Part shown: piece by piece, positions 1 through 8,716 of the stretch
How the letters are laid out: each line of letters begins with the position of its first letter
Numbering within the stretch: the first letter of the stretch is position 1
Translations under genes and position numbers: made by a program
From: Marinobacterium iners DSM 11526
GTDB taxonomy: Bacteria > Pseudomonadota > Gammaproteobacteria > Pseudomonadales > Balneatricaceae
Direction: 5' to 3'
Assembly: GCF_900107855.1 (NCBI RefSeq)
Contig: NZ_FNRJ01000001.1
Span: 310,001-374,000 of the forward strand
DNA length: 64,000 bases
The notes under the pieces: generated by a model
What the model was told of the DNA's origin: nothing
What the model saw: only the letters and a program-made list of their open reading frames with translations
Databases searched by the model: none

Positions 1-41
1 AACGGACGCAGAACAGATGGGATCATTACAGTGATAGACAT
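1..41 (-). CDS. CysO/MoaD/ThiS-like sulfur carrier protein, N-terminal fragment cut by the window edge
   Basis: An ATG at 41 is preceded on the minus strand by AAGGAG with five-base spacing, and 13 codons read MSITVMIPSVLRP before the window ends. That opening matches my memory of mycobacterial CysO and related MoaD/ThiS-fold carriers, whose first strand is a (V/I)-x-IP-x-x-LRP segment. Such carriers are adenylated and thiocarboxylated at a C-terminal Gly-Gly, which lies outside the window. The two genes upstream in the operon encode the matching E1-like activating enzyme and JAMM peptidase, which strongly supports the call despite the short visible sequence. Confidence 0.7.
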   Translation of the reverse strand, partial: MSITVMIPSVLRP

Positions 42-92
42 GGGTACTCCTTGTATGCCGGGATGCCCGGCGCTGAATAAATGAAACGCCAA

Positions 93-497
93 TCAGACGG
101 GGACAACCTGCTCTTCCAGCACCGCGCCGTCTGATATGCGGAAACTGCGTACTGGACAGTCGGCCGGCTCCCAGGTGGAAACAATCAGGTAATGCGCATC
201 GGGATAGAGGGCATGCTCGATATCTTCACGACTGGGCCAGGCAATGCTCGCGGTATGGGAGTGATAGATAACCCGGCACTCCTGGTTGCACTCCTCCAGC
301 TCGCACCAAACCTTGTATTGCTGACGTGGATCGAAACAGAAAAAGGTTTCGGAAGCCGCCTGATTGCGCATCGGAATCCACCGATCGGCAACCGGGCTGC
401 CAACATCGGCCGCTACTACGCCACAGGTCTCGATAGGATGGTCCTTGCGTGCCTGCTCAATGATGGCATCCAGCACTGCACTACTGATCTTCAACAT
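93..497 (-). CDS. JAMM/Mov34 (M67) metallopeptidase, Mec+/QbsD-like
   Basis: The 134-residue protein has a complete JAMM zinc-peptidase signature: Glu23 in PIETCG, then H79-S-H81, seven residues, S89-x-x-D92. Small stand-alone JAMM enzymes of this size (Mec+ in mycobacteria, QbsD/PdtG in thio-siderophore pathways) cut residues or cysteine from the C-terminus of a sulfur carrier. It lies 15 bases after the MoeZ-like gene and just before the carrier gene, so the three form one operon. Seen: motif and context. Inferred: its substrate is the neighbouring carrier, either unmasking a Gly-Gly end or releasing a product amino acid. It has no signal peptide and should act in the cytoplasm. Confidence 0.88.
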   Translation of the reverse strand: MLKISSAVLDAIIEQARKDHPIETCGVVAADVGSPVADRWIPMRNQAASETFFCFDPRQQYKVWCELEECNQECRVIYHSHTASIAWPSREDIEHALYPDAHYLIVSTWEPADCPVRSFRISDGAVLEEQVVPV

Positions 498-512
498 GAC
501 TCTGTCCTCGCA

Positions 513-1688
513 TCAGTAGGATGGCAATGCGGGGTCGATTTCGCTGACCCAGGCCACCACTCCACCTTGGAGATTGTGCGCTTTGTGCACACCAAGCGCT
601 TGCAACTCGGCAGCGACCGCCTGCGAGCGCTGACCTGATTTACAGACGATGATCATCTCTGCATCAGCGCCGTATTCGTCCACAAGTTCCTTCGCCAGGT
701 TGGAAGAGCGTGATCTCAGGCAAGACTGGGGAATACGCACAATGTCCCATTCGGTGGGTTCACGCACATCAATCAGTAGGGGCCGATGCCCTTCCGCCAA
801 TTTGGCGCTCAAGGCCTGTACCGATAATTGCGGCACGGGCAAGGCGGACGTTTCCTGCACCGCCAGACCCAGGCCACAGAAGTATTCGTAATCTACCAGC
901 TCCGTCACCGGAGTCCGCTGCGGATCACGTCGTAACGGCAGTTCATGATAGTGCATCGCCAATGCATCATAGGTAAGCAAGCGCCCCAGCAAAGGGTCCC
1001 CAATACCAGTAATCAGCTTGATCGCTTCGGTCGCCATGACAGACCCTATCGAAGCGCACAGGATACCCAGCACGCCTCCCTCGGAGCAGGATGGTGCAAA
1101 CTCGGGTGGCGGCGGCTCTGGATAGAGATCACGATAATTGAGCCCCAGGCCATCGGGGGCACTTTCCCAGAACACGGATACTTGCCCCTCAAAACGGAAG
1201 ATGGAGCCCCAAACATAGGGCTTTTCCGCCAGAATGCAGGCATCATTGACCAGGTAACGAGTCGCGAAATTATCGGTCCCGTCCACGATCAGGTCATACT
1301 GGGAGAACAGCTCGACAGCATTATCAGGCTCCAGCCGAAAGGTATGAGTTTCAACACAAACCAGCGGATTCAGGGCATCAATGGCACGCTTGGCACTCTC
1401 AGCCTTCAATACACCGACCTGATCCACTTGATGGATCACTTGACGCTGCAGGTTGGATTCCTCTACCCGGTCGAAGTCAACGATCCCCAGGGTTCCGACA
1501 CCGGCTGCAGCAAGATACAACAGTACGGGAGAACCCAAGCCGCCCGCACCGATTACGAGTACACGAGCATTCTTGAGTCTGCGCTGCCCCTCCATACCCA
1601 CATCGGGGATCAACAAGTGTCGGCTATAACGGTTAATTTCATCCCGGCTCAACTCGGCGGCGGGCTCCACAACGGGGGGCAAAGGCAT
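513..1688 (-). CDS. moeZ: MoeZ-type adenylyltransferase-sulfurtransferase (ThiF/MoeB domain plus rhodanese domain)
   Basis: Residues 14-260 form an E1-like ThiF/MoeB domain with the nucleotide loop GAGGLG at 48-52 and the conserved SCSEGGVLG segment around Cys201. Residues 285-391 form a rhodanese domain with the active loop CKSGQR (Cys349). The CxxC zinc pairs of classical MoeB are absent (YRDLYPEPPPPE, YEYFCGL), as in actinobacterial MoeZ. The enzyme activates the C-terminus of a ubiquitin-like carrier with ATP and passes rhodanese-bound sulfur to it as a thiocarboxylate. It is the first gene of the leftward operon, with a Fur-like box about 28 bases upstream. It could serve CysO cysteine synthesis, molybdopterin, or a thiocarboxylate siderophore; the Fur box and AraC neighbour favour the last. 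Confidence 0.88.
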   Translation of the reverse strand: MPLPPVVEPAAELSRDEINRYSRHLLIPDVGMEGQRRLKNARVLVIGAGGLGSPVLLYLAAAGVGTLGIVDFDRVEESNLQRQVIHQVDQVGVLKAESAKRAIDALNPLVCVETHTFRLEPDNAVELFSQYDLIVDGTDNFATRYLVNDACILAEKPYVWGSIFRFEGQVSVFWESAPDGLGLNYRDLYPEPPPPEFAPSCSEGGVLGILCASIGSVMATEAIKLITGIGDPLLGRLLTYDALAMHYHELPLRRDPQRTPVTELVDYEYFCGLGLAVQETSALPVPQLSVQALSAKLAEGHRPLLIDVREPTEWDIVRIPQSCLRSRSSNLAKELVDEYGADAEMIIVCKSGQRSQAVAAELQALGVHKAHNLQGGVVAWVSEIDPALPSY

Positions 1689-1715
1689 AATCCAATCTCC
1701 ATGCTTAAAACATAA

Positions 1716-1730
1716 CGATAATCATTCTTA
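1716..1730 (-). promoter_or_regulatory. Fur-like box upstream of the moeZ operon
   Basis: CGATAATCATTCTTA matches the 7-1-7 Fur motif TGATAATnATTATCA at 11 of 14 positions and lies 28 bases upstream of the moeZ start. It is a moderate match, but a near-perfect box lies 125 bases away in the same divergent region. Confidence 0.6.
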
Positions 1731-1763
1731 TTAAAAAAATAACAAATGAAAAGCCATTTTTCG

Positions 1764-1794
1764 TATGCAAAACAGAAAAAACTATGCGAAACAG
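1764..1794 (+). promoter_or_regulatory. Direct repeats TATGCAAAACAG / TATGCGAAACAG between moeZ and the AraC gene
   Basis: Two copies of TATGC(A/G)AAACAG start 19 bases apart (1764 and 1783). AraC-family activators typically bind tandem half-sites about two helical turns apart, and an AraC gene begins 110 bases downstream. A third copy, TATGCGAAACTG, lies at 18185-18196 upstream of the 1169-residue TBDR. The assignment to the neighbouring AraC protein is inference. Confidence 0.45.
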
Positions 1795-1854
1795 CTCAGG
1801 AGGGAGAGGGTCACAAGGCACTGCAACCAGAAGGTAATTAACTTGACTACTATA

Positions 1855-1869
1855 TAATAATGATTATCA
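1855..1869 (+). promoter_or_regulatory. Fur box over the promoter of the AraC gene
   Basis: TAATAATGATTATCA matches TGATAATnATTATCA at 13 of 14 positions. It overlaps a possible -10 element (TATCAT at 1865) placed 16 bases after TTGACT at 1843, so Fur binding would block transcription of the AraC-family gene at 1903. Confidence 0.8.
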
Positions 1870-1902
1870 TTTGACCCGGTAAGACTGACAGGAGTCAATA
1901 TC

Positions 1903-2862
1903 ATGCAGAGTACCCCCATTCGCTTGGGACTGGATGTCCCACGTCAGATGTTTCAGCTGAAAAACGGCTGGTGCCGTCGGCAACTACCATCCGACTTGGG
2001 GTTGTGCTACTCAGAGCATCTGGAGCTGGAGACTGGCCTGGCCTTAATCCGGCTGCACTACCATCCGCGGCGCCCACTGATCGAAGAAACCGCCTGTCCT
2101 CACCAGGGACGAGTGCTAGTCGTCACACTGGGAGTGAATGGTGTCTCCGCTTTTTACCAGCAAAAGAATTCTGACTTATCTTTCAAGGCCGGACACACCA
2201 CTATATCCACCTTTGCCAACACGCCTGGCGAACGTCACTACAAAGCCAACCAATCAGTTTCGCAGCTACGGCTGGCGGTCAACGAAGTCTGGCTACAACG
2301 TTATCTAGGCGACGAGCGCTGTAACGCTCTGCTGGGCGATGGGCATCTTCATCAACTTGCCTTTCACCACAACTCCATGGCTACTAATAGTCATATCAAG
2401 GCACTCAACCGACATAACCAGCCAAACATTAACGACATGCCCAACAAGCTCAACGCACATATTCATGCCTTGAGCTTGCTAGCCGAACAATTTGAGCAGC
2501 TTGTGCCAGAGCCGTGTAAGGAAAAACAGGTATTCAGCACTCAAGAGTTGGAACGGGTTGAGCAGGCTCGAAATTTAATGAATCAGAACCTCGATATTGA
2601 TCTAACACTGTCTTACTTGAGTCACCAAGTTGGACTGAGCGAGCACAAACTGAAGCAAGGGTTTCAGTATCTGTATAACACAAGCCCCAAACAGCTGCTG
2701 ACCGAGCTACGCATGCACAAAGCTCATACACTCCTGACTTCCGGCTATCAGGTCGCACAAACGGCCTGGATGGTCGGTTACCGTTACCCCAACAACTTCA
2801 GTGTTGCTTTCACGCGTTTTTTTGGTCATGCGCCAAAATCGGTGAAAAGCAGCGGGAACTAA
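1903..2862 (+). CDS. AraC-family transcriptional regulator, PchR-like
   Basis: A 319-residue protein with a divergent N-terminal sensing domain and a C-terminal AraC DNA-binding domain (about residues 215-315). The domain has two helix-turn-helix units, seen as LSYLSHQVGLSEHKLKQGF and the terminal PNNFSVAFTRFFGHAPK. This pattern is that of siderophore-responsive regulators such as PchR, AlcR and PdtC, which activate siderophore genes when bound to the ferric siderophore. AGGAG lies before the ATG. A strong Fur box covers its promoter and paired direct repeats lie between it and the divergent moeZ operon. Its target and ligand are inferred from position only. Confidence 0.85.
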   Translation: MQSTPIRLGLDVPRQMFQLKNGWCRRQLPSDLGLCYSEHLELETGLALIRLHYHPRRPLIEETACPHQGRVLVVTLGVNGVSAFYQQKNSDLSFKAGHTTISTFANTPGERHYKANQSVSQLRLAVNEVWLQRYLGDERCNALLGDGHLHQLAFHHNSMATNSHIKALNRHNQPNINDMPNKLNAHIHALSLLAEQFEQLVPEPCKEKQVFSTQELERVEQARNLMNQNLDIDLTLSYLSHQVGLSEHKLKQGFQYLYNTSPKQLLTELRMHKAHTLLTSGYQVAQTAWMVGYRYPNNFSVAFTRFFGHAPKSVKSSGN

Positions 2863-3113
2863 CGTTCCGCGGGTGACTTGGTGACCGTGCTTGATGAGAT
2901 TACAATGGGCGTTCATCTGCTCTACCGGAAGCAGGCAGCCAGACCGCATCCTGCTCGTCATCGATTCTCAGCTCTTCTACCTGCTGTACCAGACCACTGG
3001 TCGCCACTTTATGCCAGAGTACCTGGGTTGCAATTCTGTTCACTCTTGATTGTCATAACGATTACTCTCGACTTTCTCTTCAGTTCATGTCATAGGCCTG
3101 CAGTAAAAAGCCG
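2863..3113. other. Intergenic region between convergent AraC and pyrC genes
   Basis: No convincing gene, RNA or strong hairpin-plus-T terminator was found in these 251 bases. Short open frames here lack ribosome binding sites and recognisable products. Confidence 0.5.
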
Positions 3114-4511
3114 TCAGCTTAGCTTTTCTTCTGCTTTCGCATCTGACCAGGCTTCCAGGAAGCGCAGAGGCTCACCCTGGGGCTGCCCGGACAAGACTTC
3201 ATCCCGCACAACGACCTGACCGCGAATGATCGTGTGGATAGGCCATCCGGTTACATTCAGATCGTTGTAGGGCGTCCAGCCACTGCAGCTGGCGATCCAG
3301 TCGTTACGAATCGTACGTCGAGCCGACAGGTCCACCAGCGTCAGATCGGCATCAAAGCCCAGCGAGATGCGCCCCTTTCCTTCGAGACCGAAGATCCGTG
3401 CAGGGCCCGCGCTGGTCAAATCCACCAAGCGTTCCAGGCTCAAGCGACCGGCATGCACATGGTTAAGCATCACCGGTAACAGGGTCTGCACACCGGTCAT
3501 TCCGCTGGGCGACTGCGGGTAGGGCTTCGCCTTTTCTTGCAAGGTATGCGGCGCATGATCGCTGCCAATCACATCGACCAGGCCGTCTTGAATGGCACGC
3601 CACAAGGCATCCTGATGGCGTTGATCGCGAACCGGAGGGTTCATCTGGGCGAGACTGCCAAGGCGCTCGTAGCAATCGGGAGCACACAATGTCAGGTGAT
3701 GCGGTGTCACCTCCACCGTTACCCGGCGCTTGTGCTGCGCCAGAAGAGTCATCTCCTCGGCGGTGGAAACATGTAATACATGCAGGCGACGTCCGGTTTC
3801 GGCTGCCAGCCTCAGGATACGGCGCGTTGCCATCAGGGCACTTTCCACATCTCGCCACTCGGGGTGCTGACGGACGTCACCACTGGTTTCGACCAAGGCC
3901 TTACGCTGGCGCAGTCGCGCCTCATCTTCAGCATGCACCGCCAGCCGACGACGTCCCTGACTGAGAATCCGCCGCAAGACCGCCTCATCATCCGCCAGCA
4001 GATCGCCGAAAGAACTGCCCATGAAAACCTTGACACCGGCACAGCCGGGCAGGTTTTCCAGCACAGACAGCTGGTCTGCGTTGGCTGCCGAGCCGCCTAT
4101 GTAAAAGGCATGATCACACCAGGCACGCCCTCGTGCAGCCTCCAGCTTAGCTTGCAGGTCTTCCTCCCAGAGCGTCAGCGGGCTGGTGTTCGGCATTTCA
4201 AACACGGCGGTTACGCCACCCAAGACAGCGCCACGAGTGCCCGCCTCCAGGTTCTCTTTATGCATCAACCCTGGCTCTCGGAAGTGCACCTGGCTGTCAA
4301 TGACGCCGGGAAGAACATGCAGGCCAGACGCCTCAATGCGGGTCTGCGCACTCCAGTCAAGCCGCAGATCGCCCAAGGCGACAATACAGCCCTGCACACA
4401 CGCCAGGTCTATGCGTTCCGCACCATTGGGGGTCAGTACAGTGCCGCCCTCAATCAGAAGATCAGCATGACGAAGTTCCAGGCGACGGCTCAGAGTATCA
4501 GCATTATTCAT
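3114..4511 (-). CDS. pyrC: Dihydroorotase paralogue (PyrC2 type, amidohydrolase fold)
   Basis: A 465-residue amidohydrolase of the class I dihydroorotase type, catalysing carbamoyl-aspartate to dihydroorotate in pyrimidine synthesis. The metal-site motifs are [11 protein letters not shown] (Q74, H76, R78), HAED (H193), HVLHVS (H247) and SDHAPH (D318). The usual first His of the HxH pair is Gln74, a change I recall in a subfamily of dihydroorotases and which could weaken binding of one metal. Its start overlaps the thrS stop by ATGA. Duplicate pyrC genes of this kind are known members of Zur regulons, replacing a zinc-loaded housekeeping copy in zinc shortage. Its position in this zinc-sparing operon supports that role. 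Confidence 0.88.
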   Translation of the reverse strand: MNNADTLSRRLELRHADLLIEGGTVLTPNGAERIDLACVQGCIVALGDLRLDWSAQTRIEASGLHVLPGVIDSQVHFREPGLMHKENLEAGTRGAVLGGVTAVFEMPNTSPLTLWEEDLQAKLEAARGRAWCDHAFYIGGSAANADQLSVLENLPGCAGVKVFMGSSFGDLLADDEAVLRRILSQGRRRLAVHAEDEARLRQRKALVETSGDVRQHPEWRDVESALMATRRILRLAAETGRRLHVLHVSTAEEMTLLAQHKRRVTVEVTPHHLTLCAPDCYERLGSLAQMNPPVRDQRHQDALWRAIQDGLVDVIGSDHAPHTLQEKAKPYPQSPSGMTGVQTLLPVMLNHVHAGRLSLERLVDLTSAGPARIFGLEGKGRISLGFDADLTLVDLSARRTIRNDWIASCSGWTPYNDLNVTGWPIHTIIRGQVVVRDEVLSGQPQGEPLRFLEAWSDAKAEEKLS

Positions 4512-6556
4512 TCAGTAACCTCTTCGTTGGCTGGCTTCGTCAAAGACTGGCCCTCGGCCGCACTCAATCGTGCGTGCCGCTCCTGCTGCATGCGCTGACG
4601 TACCGCCCAATCGGGCGCCCGTGATGCATCCAGCAAATACTCACGCGCCTGCTCCAGCGCCAGCACACCCAGATTCTGCCCATCCCGGCTACGCAGCGAG
4701 ACCTGAGCGGACGCCATCTCGTTTGCGCCCACGACAATCAGGTAGGGAATGCGCTGCAATGTCTGTTCACGTATTCTGTAGCCGATTTTTTCGTTGCGCA
4801 GGTCTGTTTCAACACGCAGCCCTGTATCCCGCAACCAATCCGCTACATCCTGGGCATAGGCCGCTTGCGCATCCGTAATCGGCATGACCATCGCCTGTAC
4901 CGGCGCCAGCCAGGCCGGCAGCTTGCCGGCATAGTGCTCAATCAGGATACCGGTGAAGCGCTCCAGCGAGCCGAACAGCGCGCGGTGCAGCAGAACCGGA
5001 CGTTTGCGTTGGCCAGCTTCATCGACATATTCGATGCCAAACCGCTCAGGCAGGTTCATATCGACCTGCAGTGTGCCGCACTGCCAGTCACGCCTAATGG
5101 CATCGCGCAACACGAATTCCAGTTTAGGGCCATAGAAGGCACCTTCACCGGGGCTTAGCTCGTACTCCAGATTCAGGCTGTCAAGCGCCTGTACGAGAGC
5201 ACCTTCCAGCAGATCCCAGGTGGCGTCATCCCCCATACGGTTGTCGGGTCGGGTCGACAGCTTGATACGGATATCGTCAAAACCGAACTGGCGATAGATA
5301 TCAAGCACCAACACCACAATCTGACGGCACTCCTCGTCCATCTGTTCAGGTGTGCAGTAAATATGGGCATCATCCTGGGTGAAATGACGTACACGCAGCA
5401 GACCATGCAAAGCACCTGAAGGCTCATAGCGATGGACTTTGCCGAACTCTCCCATACGGATAGGCAGGTCGCGGTAGCTTTTCAACCCCTGGCGGTACAG
5501 CAATACACTGCCCGGACAGTTCATGGGCTTCAGCGCCAATACACGCCCGTCCTCAGTTGCGGTGGTGAACATGTGTTCGCTGTAATTTTGCCAATGGCCC
5601 GAAACTTCCCACAGGCTGCGGTCCATGGTGTCAGGGGTATTGACCTCGATATAGCCAGCCAGCTGCTGGCGGCGACGCATGTAAGTAATCAGCTCCTGAA
5701 ACAGGACCCAACCGCGTGCGTGCCAAAAGACCGCGCCTGGTGCATCTTCCTGGAAGTGGAATAGATCCAGCTCACGTCCCAGTTTGCGATGATCCCGCTT
5801 CTCAGCCTCCTCAATACGCAACAGATAGGCACTCAGCTGCTTTTTATCTGCCCAGGCGGTCCCATAGATTCGTTGCAACTGCTCATTATTGGCATCACCG
5901 CGCCAATAAGCGCCCGAGAGCTTGGTCAGTTTGAAATGTTTCAGAAAGCGTGTATTGGGCACATGAGGGCCACGACACATATCCACGTATTCTTCGTGAT
6001 AGTAGAGGCCCATTGCCGTCGCATCAGGCATGTCGTCAATCAAGCGCAACTTGTACGTTTCATCACGCTGACGAAAAATGGCTATTGTTTCATCGCGTGA
6101 AGTCACTCTCTTGATGACCGAGTAGTTAGTGGCGATGAGCTCGCGCATGCGCTGCTCGATGGCCGCCAAATCCTCTGGCGTGAAGGCGCGTTCATACGAA
6201 ATATCGTAATAGAAGCCATCATTAATAACGGGACCGATCACCATTTTTGCCGTCGGGAAAAGCTGCTTGACCGCATGGCCAACCAAGTGCGCACATGAAT
6301 GACGAATGATCGCCAGCCCTTCTTCATCGTTTGGCGTAATAATCTGGACAGTGACATCACGGTCGATCAGGTCACAGGCGTCAACGAGCTGACCATCAAT
6401 TTTTCCTGCAAGGGTGTTCTTGGCCAGGCCGGGCCCAATCGACGTGGCGACATCCGCCACCGTCAAAGGTGCCGGGAAGCTTCGCTCCTGCCCATCGGGC
6501 AGGGTCACTTTGATACTTTGTGTATCACAGGCAGAGGACGTCTGAATATTGCTCAT
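4508..6556 (-). CDS. thrS: Threonyl-tRNA synthetase (probable Zur-linked second copy)
   Basis: Full-length class II ThrRS of 682 residues with TGS domain (about 14-75), editing domain containing HSCAH, catalytic core, and anticodon-binding domain at the C-terminus. The three zinc ligands of E. coli ThrRS have counterparts here: Cys in MNCPGS, His in DDAHIYC and His in LHRALFG, so this copy is not zinc-free. Second ThrRS genes are known in Zur-controlled clusters beside COG0523, dksA2 and pyrC paralogues. It lies between COG0523 and pyrC, and its stop overlaps the pyrC start. The neighbours suggest it is the starvation-induced copy, but the housekeeping copy cannot be seen here. Confidence 0.93.
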   Translation of the reverse strand: MSNIQTSSACDTQSIKVTLPDGQERSFPAPLTVADVATSIGPGLAKNTLAGKIDGQLVDACDLIDRDVTVQIITPNDEEGLAIIRHSCAHLVGHAVKQLFPTAKMVIGPVINDGFYYDISYERAFTPEDLAAIEQRMRELIATNYSVIKRVTSRDETIAIFRQRDETYKLRLIDDMPDATAMGLYYHEEYVDMCRGPHVPNTRFLKHFKLTKLSGAYWRGDANNEQLQRIYGTAWADKKQLSAYLLRIEEAEKRDHRKLGRELDLFHFQEDAPGAVFWHARGWVLFQELITYMRRRQQLAGYIEVNTPDTMDRSLWEVSGHWQNYSEHMFTTATEDGRVLALKPMNCPGSVLLYRQGLKSYRDLPIRMGEFGKVHRYEPSGALHGLLRVRHFTQDDAHIYCTPEQMDEECRQIVVLVLDIYRQFGFDDIRIKLSTRPDNRMGDDATWDLLEGALVQALDSLNLEYELSPGEGAFYGPKLEFVLRDAIRRDWQCGTLQVDMNLPERFGIEYVDEAGQRKRPVLLHRALFGSLERFTGILIEHYAGKLPAWLAPVQAMVMPITDAQAAYAQDVADWLRDTGLRVETDLRNEKIGYRIREQTLQRIPYLIVVGANEMASAQVSLRSRDGQNLGVLALEQAREYLLDASRAPDWAVRQRMQQERHARLSAAEGQSLTKPANEEVTE

Positions 6557-6644
6557 AGCATAGGCATCCAGACGTCAGCCCCATGGGCACTGATGACAGG
6601 AGCAGGACTAATCTTGAACACCTGAGTTCCACCTATTTGATTGT

Positions 6645-6658
6645 CAAAACTTGTTTTG
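6645..6658 (-). promoter_or_regulatory. CAAAAC-TT-GTTTTG inverted repeat upstream of thrS
   Basis: A perfect six-base inverted repeat with a two-base centre lies 89 bases upstream of the thrS start and overlaps a TTGACA-like element on the minus strand (6644-6649). It is not a Zur or Fur motif. The 144-base gap between COG0523 and thrS may therefore hold a second promoter; no regulator is assigned. Confidence 0.3.
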
Positions 6659-6700
6659 CATTTGGTTACGATCATTGACGATGAGTGCCGTTTTAATGGG

Positions 6701-7804
6701 TTATGCCTTGCGCAGAGCATTGAAGATATTCTCGATCACGTCTTTTTCTACATCCTGGGTGATGAATACCAGGCGCGAGCGGCGGTCGTCACTTGGCCAG
6801 GCGGGCAAGGTGACCGGTGGATGAAAAATATGCTGGACGCCCTGAATGACGATTGGTTTGCTGTTCCCTTCAACATTCAGAATGCCCTTCACACGCAAAA
6901 TCTGACTGCCGACAAAGCTCATCAACACCTCGAGCCAGGTCATCAGCGTTTCCTCCGGGATGGGGGTGTCGACCGCGAAACAGTAAGCCCGTATATGATC
7001 ATCATGCCGATTGATATCATGCAGAATCTGGTGGCCAAATTCGGGGGTTTTCGGGCGCATCGAAAACCCAGCCTGACCGCCACCGTGAACAGGCGCAACG
7101 GGGCGAAGCGCGTCCGGTGCATAGGCTTCTTCTTTTAACCAGCGCGCCACATCGTTGGTTTTGTTCGCCGTTGAAAACAACCCGAGATTAAGCAGCTTGT
7201 CCGCAGTAATTTCGCCCTGACTAACCTTCCAGCGCGGAGCTGCCGGGTTGATGTTATCCAGCCGCTGATGCAACACCTCAAGTTGCTCTTCGGTTGCCAA
7301 ATCAGGCTTGGTCAGCAACAACGTATCTGCCATGGCAGCCTGCTTGACTGCTTCAGGGTGATGATCGAGGGTATGCATACCCGTCGCCAAATCCAGCGTT
7401 ACCACAATGCCATCAAGACGGTACCTGGGTGCAACCTGAGGATCTGTCATCAACGTATGGATGATCGGCGCCGGATCGGCAAGCCCTGTGGTCTCAATCA
7501 GCACGCGTCTGAATTGCCGCTGCCCTTTGCGGGAAAAGCGCCAGGTAATGTCGCGCAGTGTCTTGACCAGGTCACCGCGAATGCTGCAGCAGACACATCC
7601 GCTACTCATTTCCATCACCAGGTTTTCTGTGCTGTGAGCAACCAGCATGTGGTCAAGTGCCGCCTCACCAAATTCATTGATAATGACCAGTGCGTCCGCC
7701 AACTCAGGTTGACATACCAGCTGGTTAAGCAGCGTGGTTTTACCGCTACCCAGAAACCCAGTTAACAGCGTTACAGGAATAGTGTCGGGCATATCGGCTG
7801 TCAC
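6701..7804 (-). CDS. COG0523 zinc-homeostasis GTPase (ZigA/ZagA-like metallochaperone)
   Basis: A G3E-family GTPase of 367 residues with Walker A GFLGSGKTT (16-24), the invariant metal motif C70-V-C72-C73, and a TKPD guanine-specificity motif near 165. Zur-controlled COG0523 proteins use GTP to deliver zinc to client enzymes when zinc is scarce. The GTG start at 7804 is preferred because AAGGAG sits six bases before it. It lies in a run with dksA and thrS behind a Zur-type box at 8580. Known clients in other bacteria are Zur-regulon enzymes; a role for the neighbouring products is inference. Confidence 0.9.
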   Translation of the reverse strand: MTADMPDTIPVTLLTGFLGSGKTTLLNQLVCQPELADALVIINEFGEAALDHMLVAHSTENLVMEMSSGCVCCSIRGDLVKTLRDITWRFSRKGQRQFRRVLIETTGLADPAPIIHTLMTDPQVAPRYRLDGIVVTLDLATGMHTLDHHPEAVKQAAMADTLLLTKPDLATEEQLEVLHQRLDNINPAAPRWKVSQGEITADKLLNLGLFSTANKTNDVARWLKEEAYAPDALRPVAPVHGGGQAGFSMRPKTPEFGHQILHDINRHDDHIRAYCFAVDTPIPEETLMTWLEVLMSFVGSQILRVKGILNVEGNSKPIVIQGVQHIFHPPVTLPAWPSDDRRSRLVFITQDVEKDVIENIFNALRKA

Positions 7805-7871
7805 TTATGACTCCTTACAAATACAATCAACCTCCGGAAAGCAGAAAGACTTACGCCTGCCTGTCTCTACT

Positions 7872-8276
7872 TCAATCTTTACGCTGGTGTTTATCTAAAC
7901 GTTCCTGCCGCTCTTTGGCTTCAATACTCAGCGTTGCCGTTGGTCTCAATAACAACCTTGGCAGGCCTATGGGCTCACCGGTTTGCTCGCACCACCCATA
8001 TTCATCCAGAGCCAGGAGATGCAAAGCATGATCAATCTTTGCCAGAAGCTTTTTCTCCCGCTCCAGCATCCGCAGGTGTGACTGACGCTGCTCTTCCATG
8101 CTTCCCATGTCCGCTGGATCGCTGCTGGATTCATACTGGCTCAGTGCTTCAACGGCACTATCAATATGATTTTGCAGCTCCTCGCGCTGTTGATGTAGAA
8201 GCCGATTGAAATACGCCTTCTGCTCTTCATTCATGTACGCATCTTCAGGCTGCTGCAACAGCTCTTCTTCCGTCAT
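7872..8276 (-). CDS. dksA2: DksA2-type RNA polymerase secondary-channel regulator with a degenerate zinc finger
   Basis: The 134-residue protein keeps the DksA coiled coil and the tip motif DPADMGS (residues 53-59). The four-cysteine zinc finger of DksA is reduced to one cysteine: C96, T99, S117 and A120 occupy the four ligand positions (CEQTG ... SIEAKE). Pseudomonas DksA2, as I recall, has two cysteines and works without zinc; this copy has gone further. It binds RNA polymerase with ppGpp to reset transcription and would cover for DksA when zinc is low. An AGGAGG site lies just before the ATG, inside the end of the truncated COG0523 frame upstream, which overlaps it by ATGA. Confidence 0.93.
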   Translation of the reverse strand: MTEEELLQQPEDAYMNEEQKAYFNRLLHQQREELQNHIDSAVEALSQYESSSDPADMGSMEEQRQSHLRMLEREKKLLAKIDHALHLLALDEYGWCEQTGEPIGLPRLLLRPTATLSIEAKERQERLDKHQRKD

Positions 8277-8497
8277 ATGCCCTCCTGCGAAAGCTCCGCA
8301 CCACCCTCGCGCACGAGGGTGGCATCGATATTTACTTCGGACATATCGTTCACGATCACCGCCACACGTCGGCCTTCGCGATTGTTAAGAATGTGATTGA
8401 GCAGAGTGGTTTTGCCCGCGCCGAGAAATCCGGAGAGAACGGTTACCGGTAGTCTGGCGGAAGTGGGGTGGGTGTGCATCGTGTTACCGTCCAGCAT
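8273..8497 (-). pseudogene. Truncated COG0523 GTPase remnant (YciC/ZigA type)
   Basis: The frame encodes the N-terminus of a COG0523 protein: [20 protein letters not shown] with an intact Walker A, then [27 protein letters not shown]. It then reads QEGI and stops at 8273. A complete family member is about 350-400 residues and would continue with the CxCC metal motif, which is missing. The end codons lie on the AGGAGG ribosome site of dksA2, so a deletion has joined the two genes, or the stub is kept as a translated leader that couples dksA2 to the Zur-type promoter. The start is uncertain (ATG 8497 or 8479, GTG 8530). It differs from the intact COG0523 at 6701 and is not a recent copy of it. 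Confidence 0.82.
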
Positions 8498-8579
8498 ATG
8501 TTCGCCTGCCCCTCGGATTACAGCCAGCACCCAGAGGTTGAACTTAAGCCTGCTGACTGAATTCGAGGATTCATTAAAT

Positions 8580-8592
8580 GTTATAACATAAC
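8580..8592 (-). promoter_or_regulatory. Zur-type box upstream of the zinc-sparing operon
   Basis: GTTATAACATAAC is a perfect GTTAT-N3-ATAAC inverted repeat, matching the core of the gammaproteobacterial Zur consensus GTTATANTATAAC. It is the nearest upstream site for COG0523 stub, dksA2, COG0523, thrS and pyrC, all of which belong to known Zur-regulated families. Confidence 0.85.
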
Positions 8593-8716
8593 AATATCAT
8601 CATAGCCGAACGTCCGCTAATCCCTTTTGCAGTTCCTGGCAGGCGAAGGTCACAGCATCAGCGGCCTATCTGCTTTCACGGCGACAAAATCCTGGATGCC
8701 TGTCCACAAGGCACGC

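Noticed and set aside
2707-2961. 84-codon minus-strand frame at the end of the AraC gene
   Set aside because: Mostly antisense to the AraC DNA-binding domain, no ribosome site and no known product.
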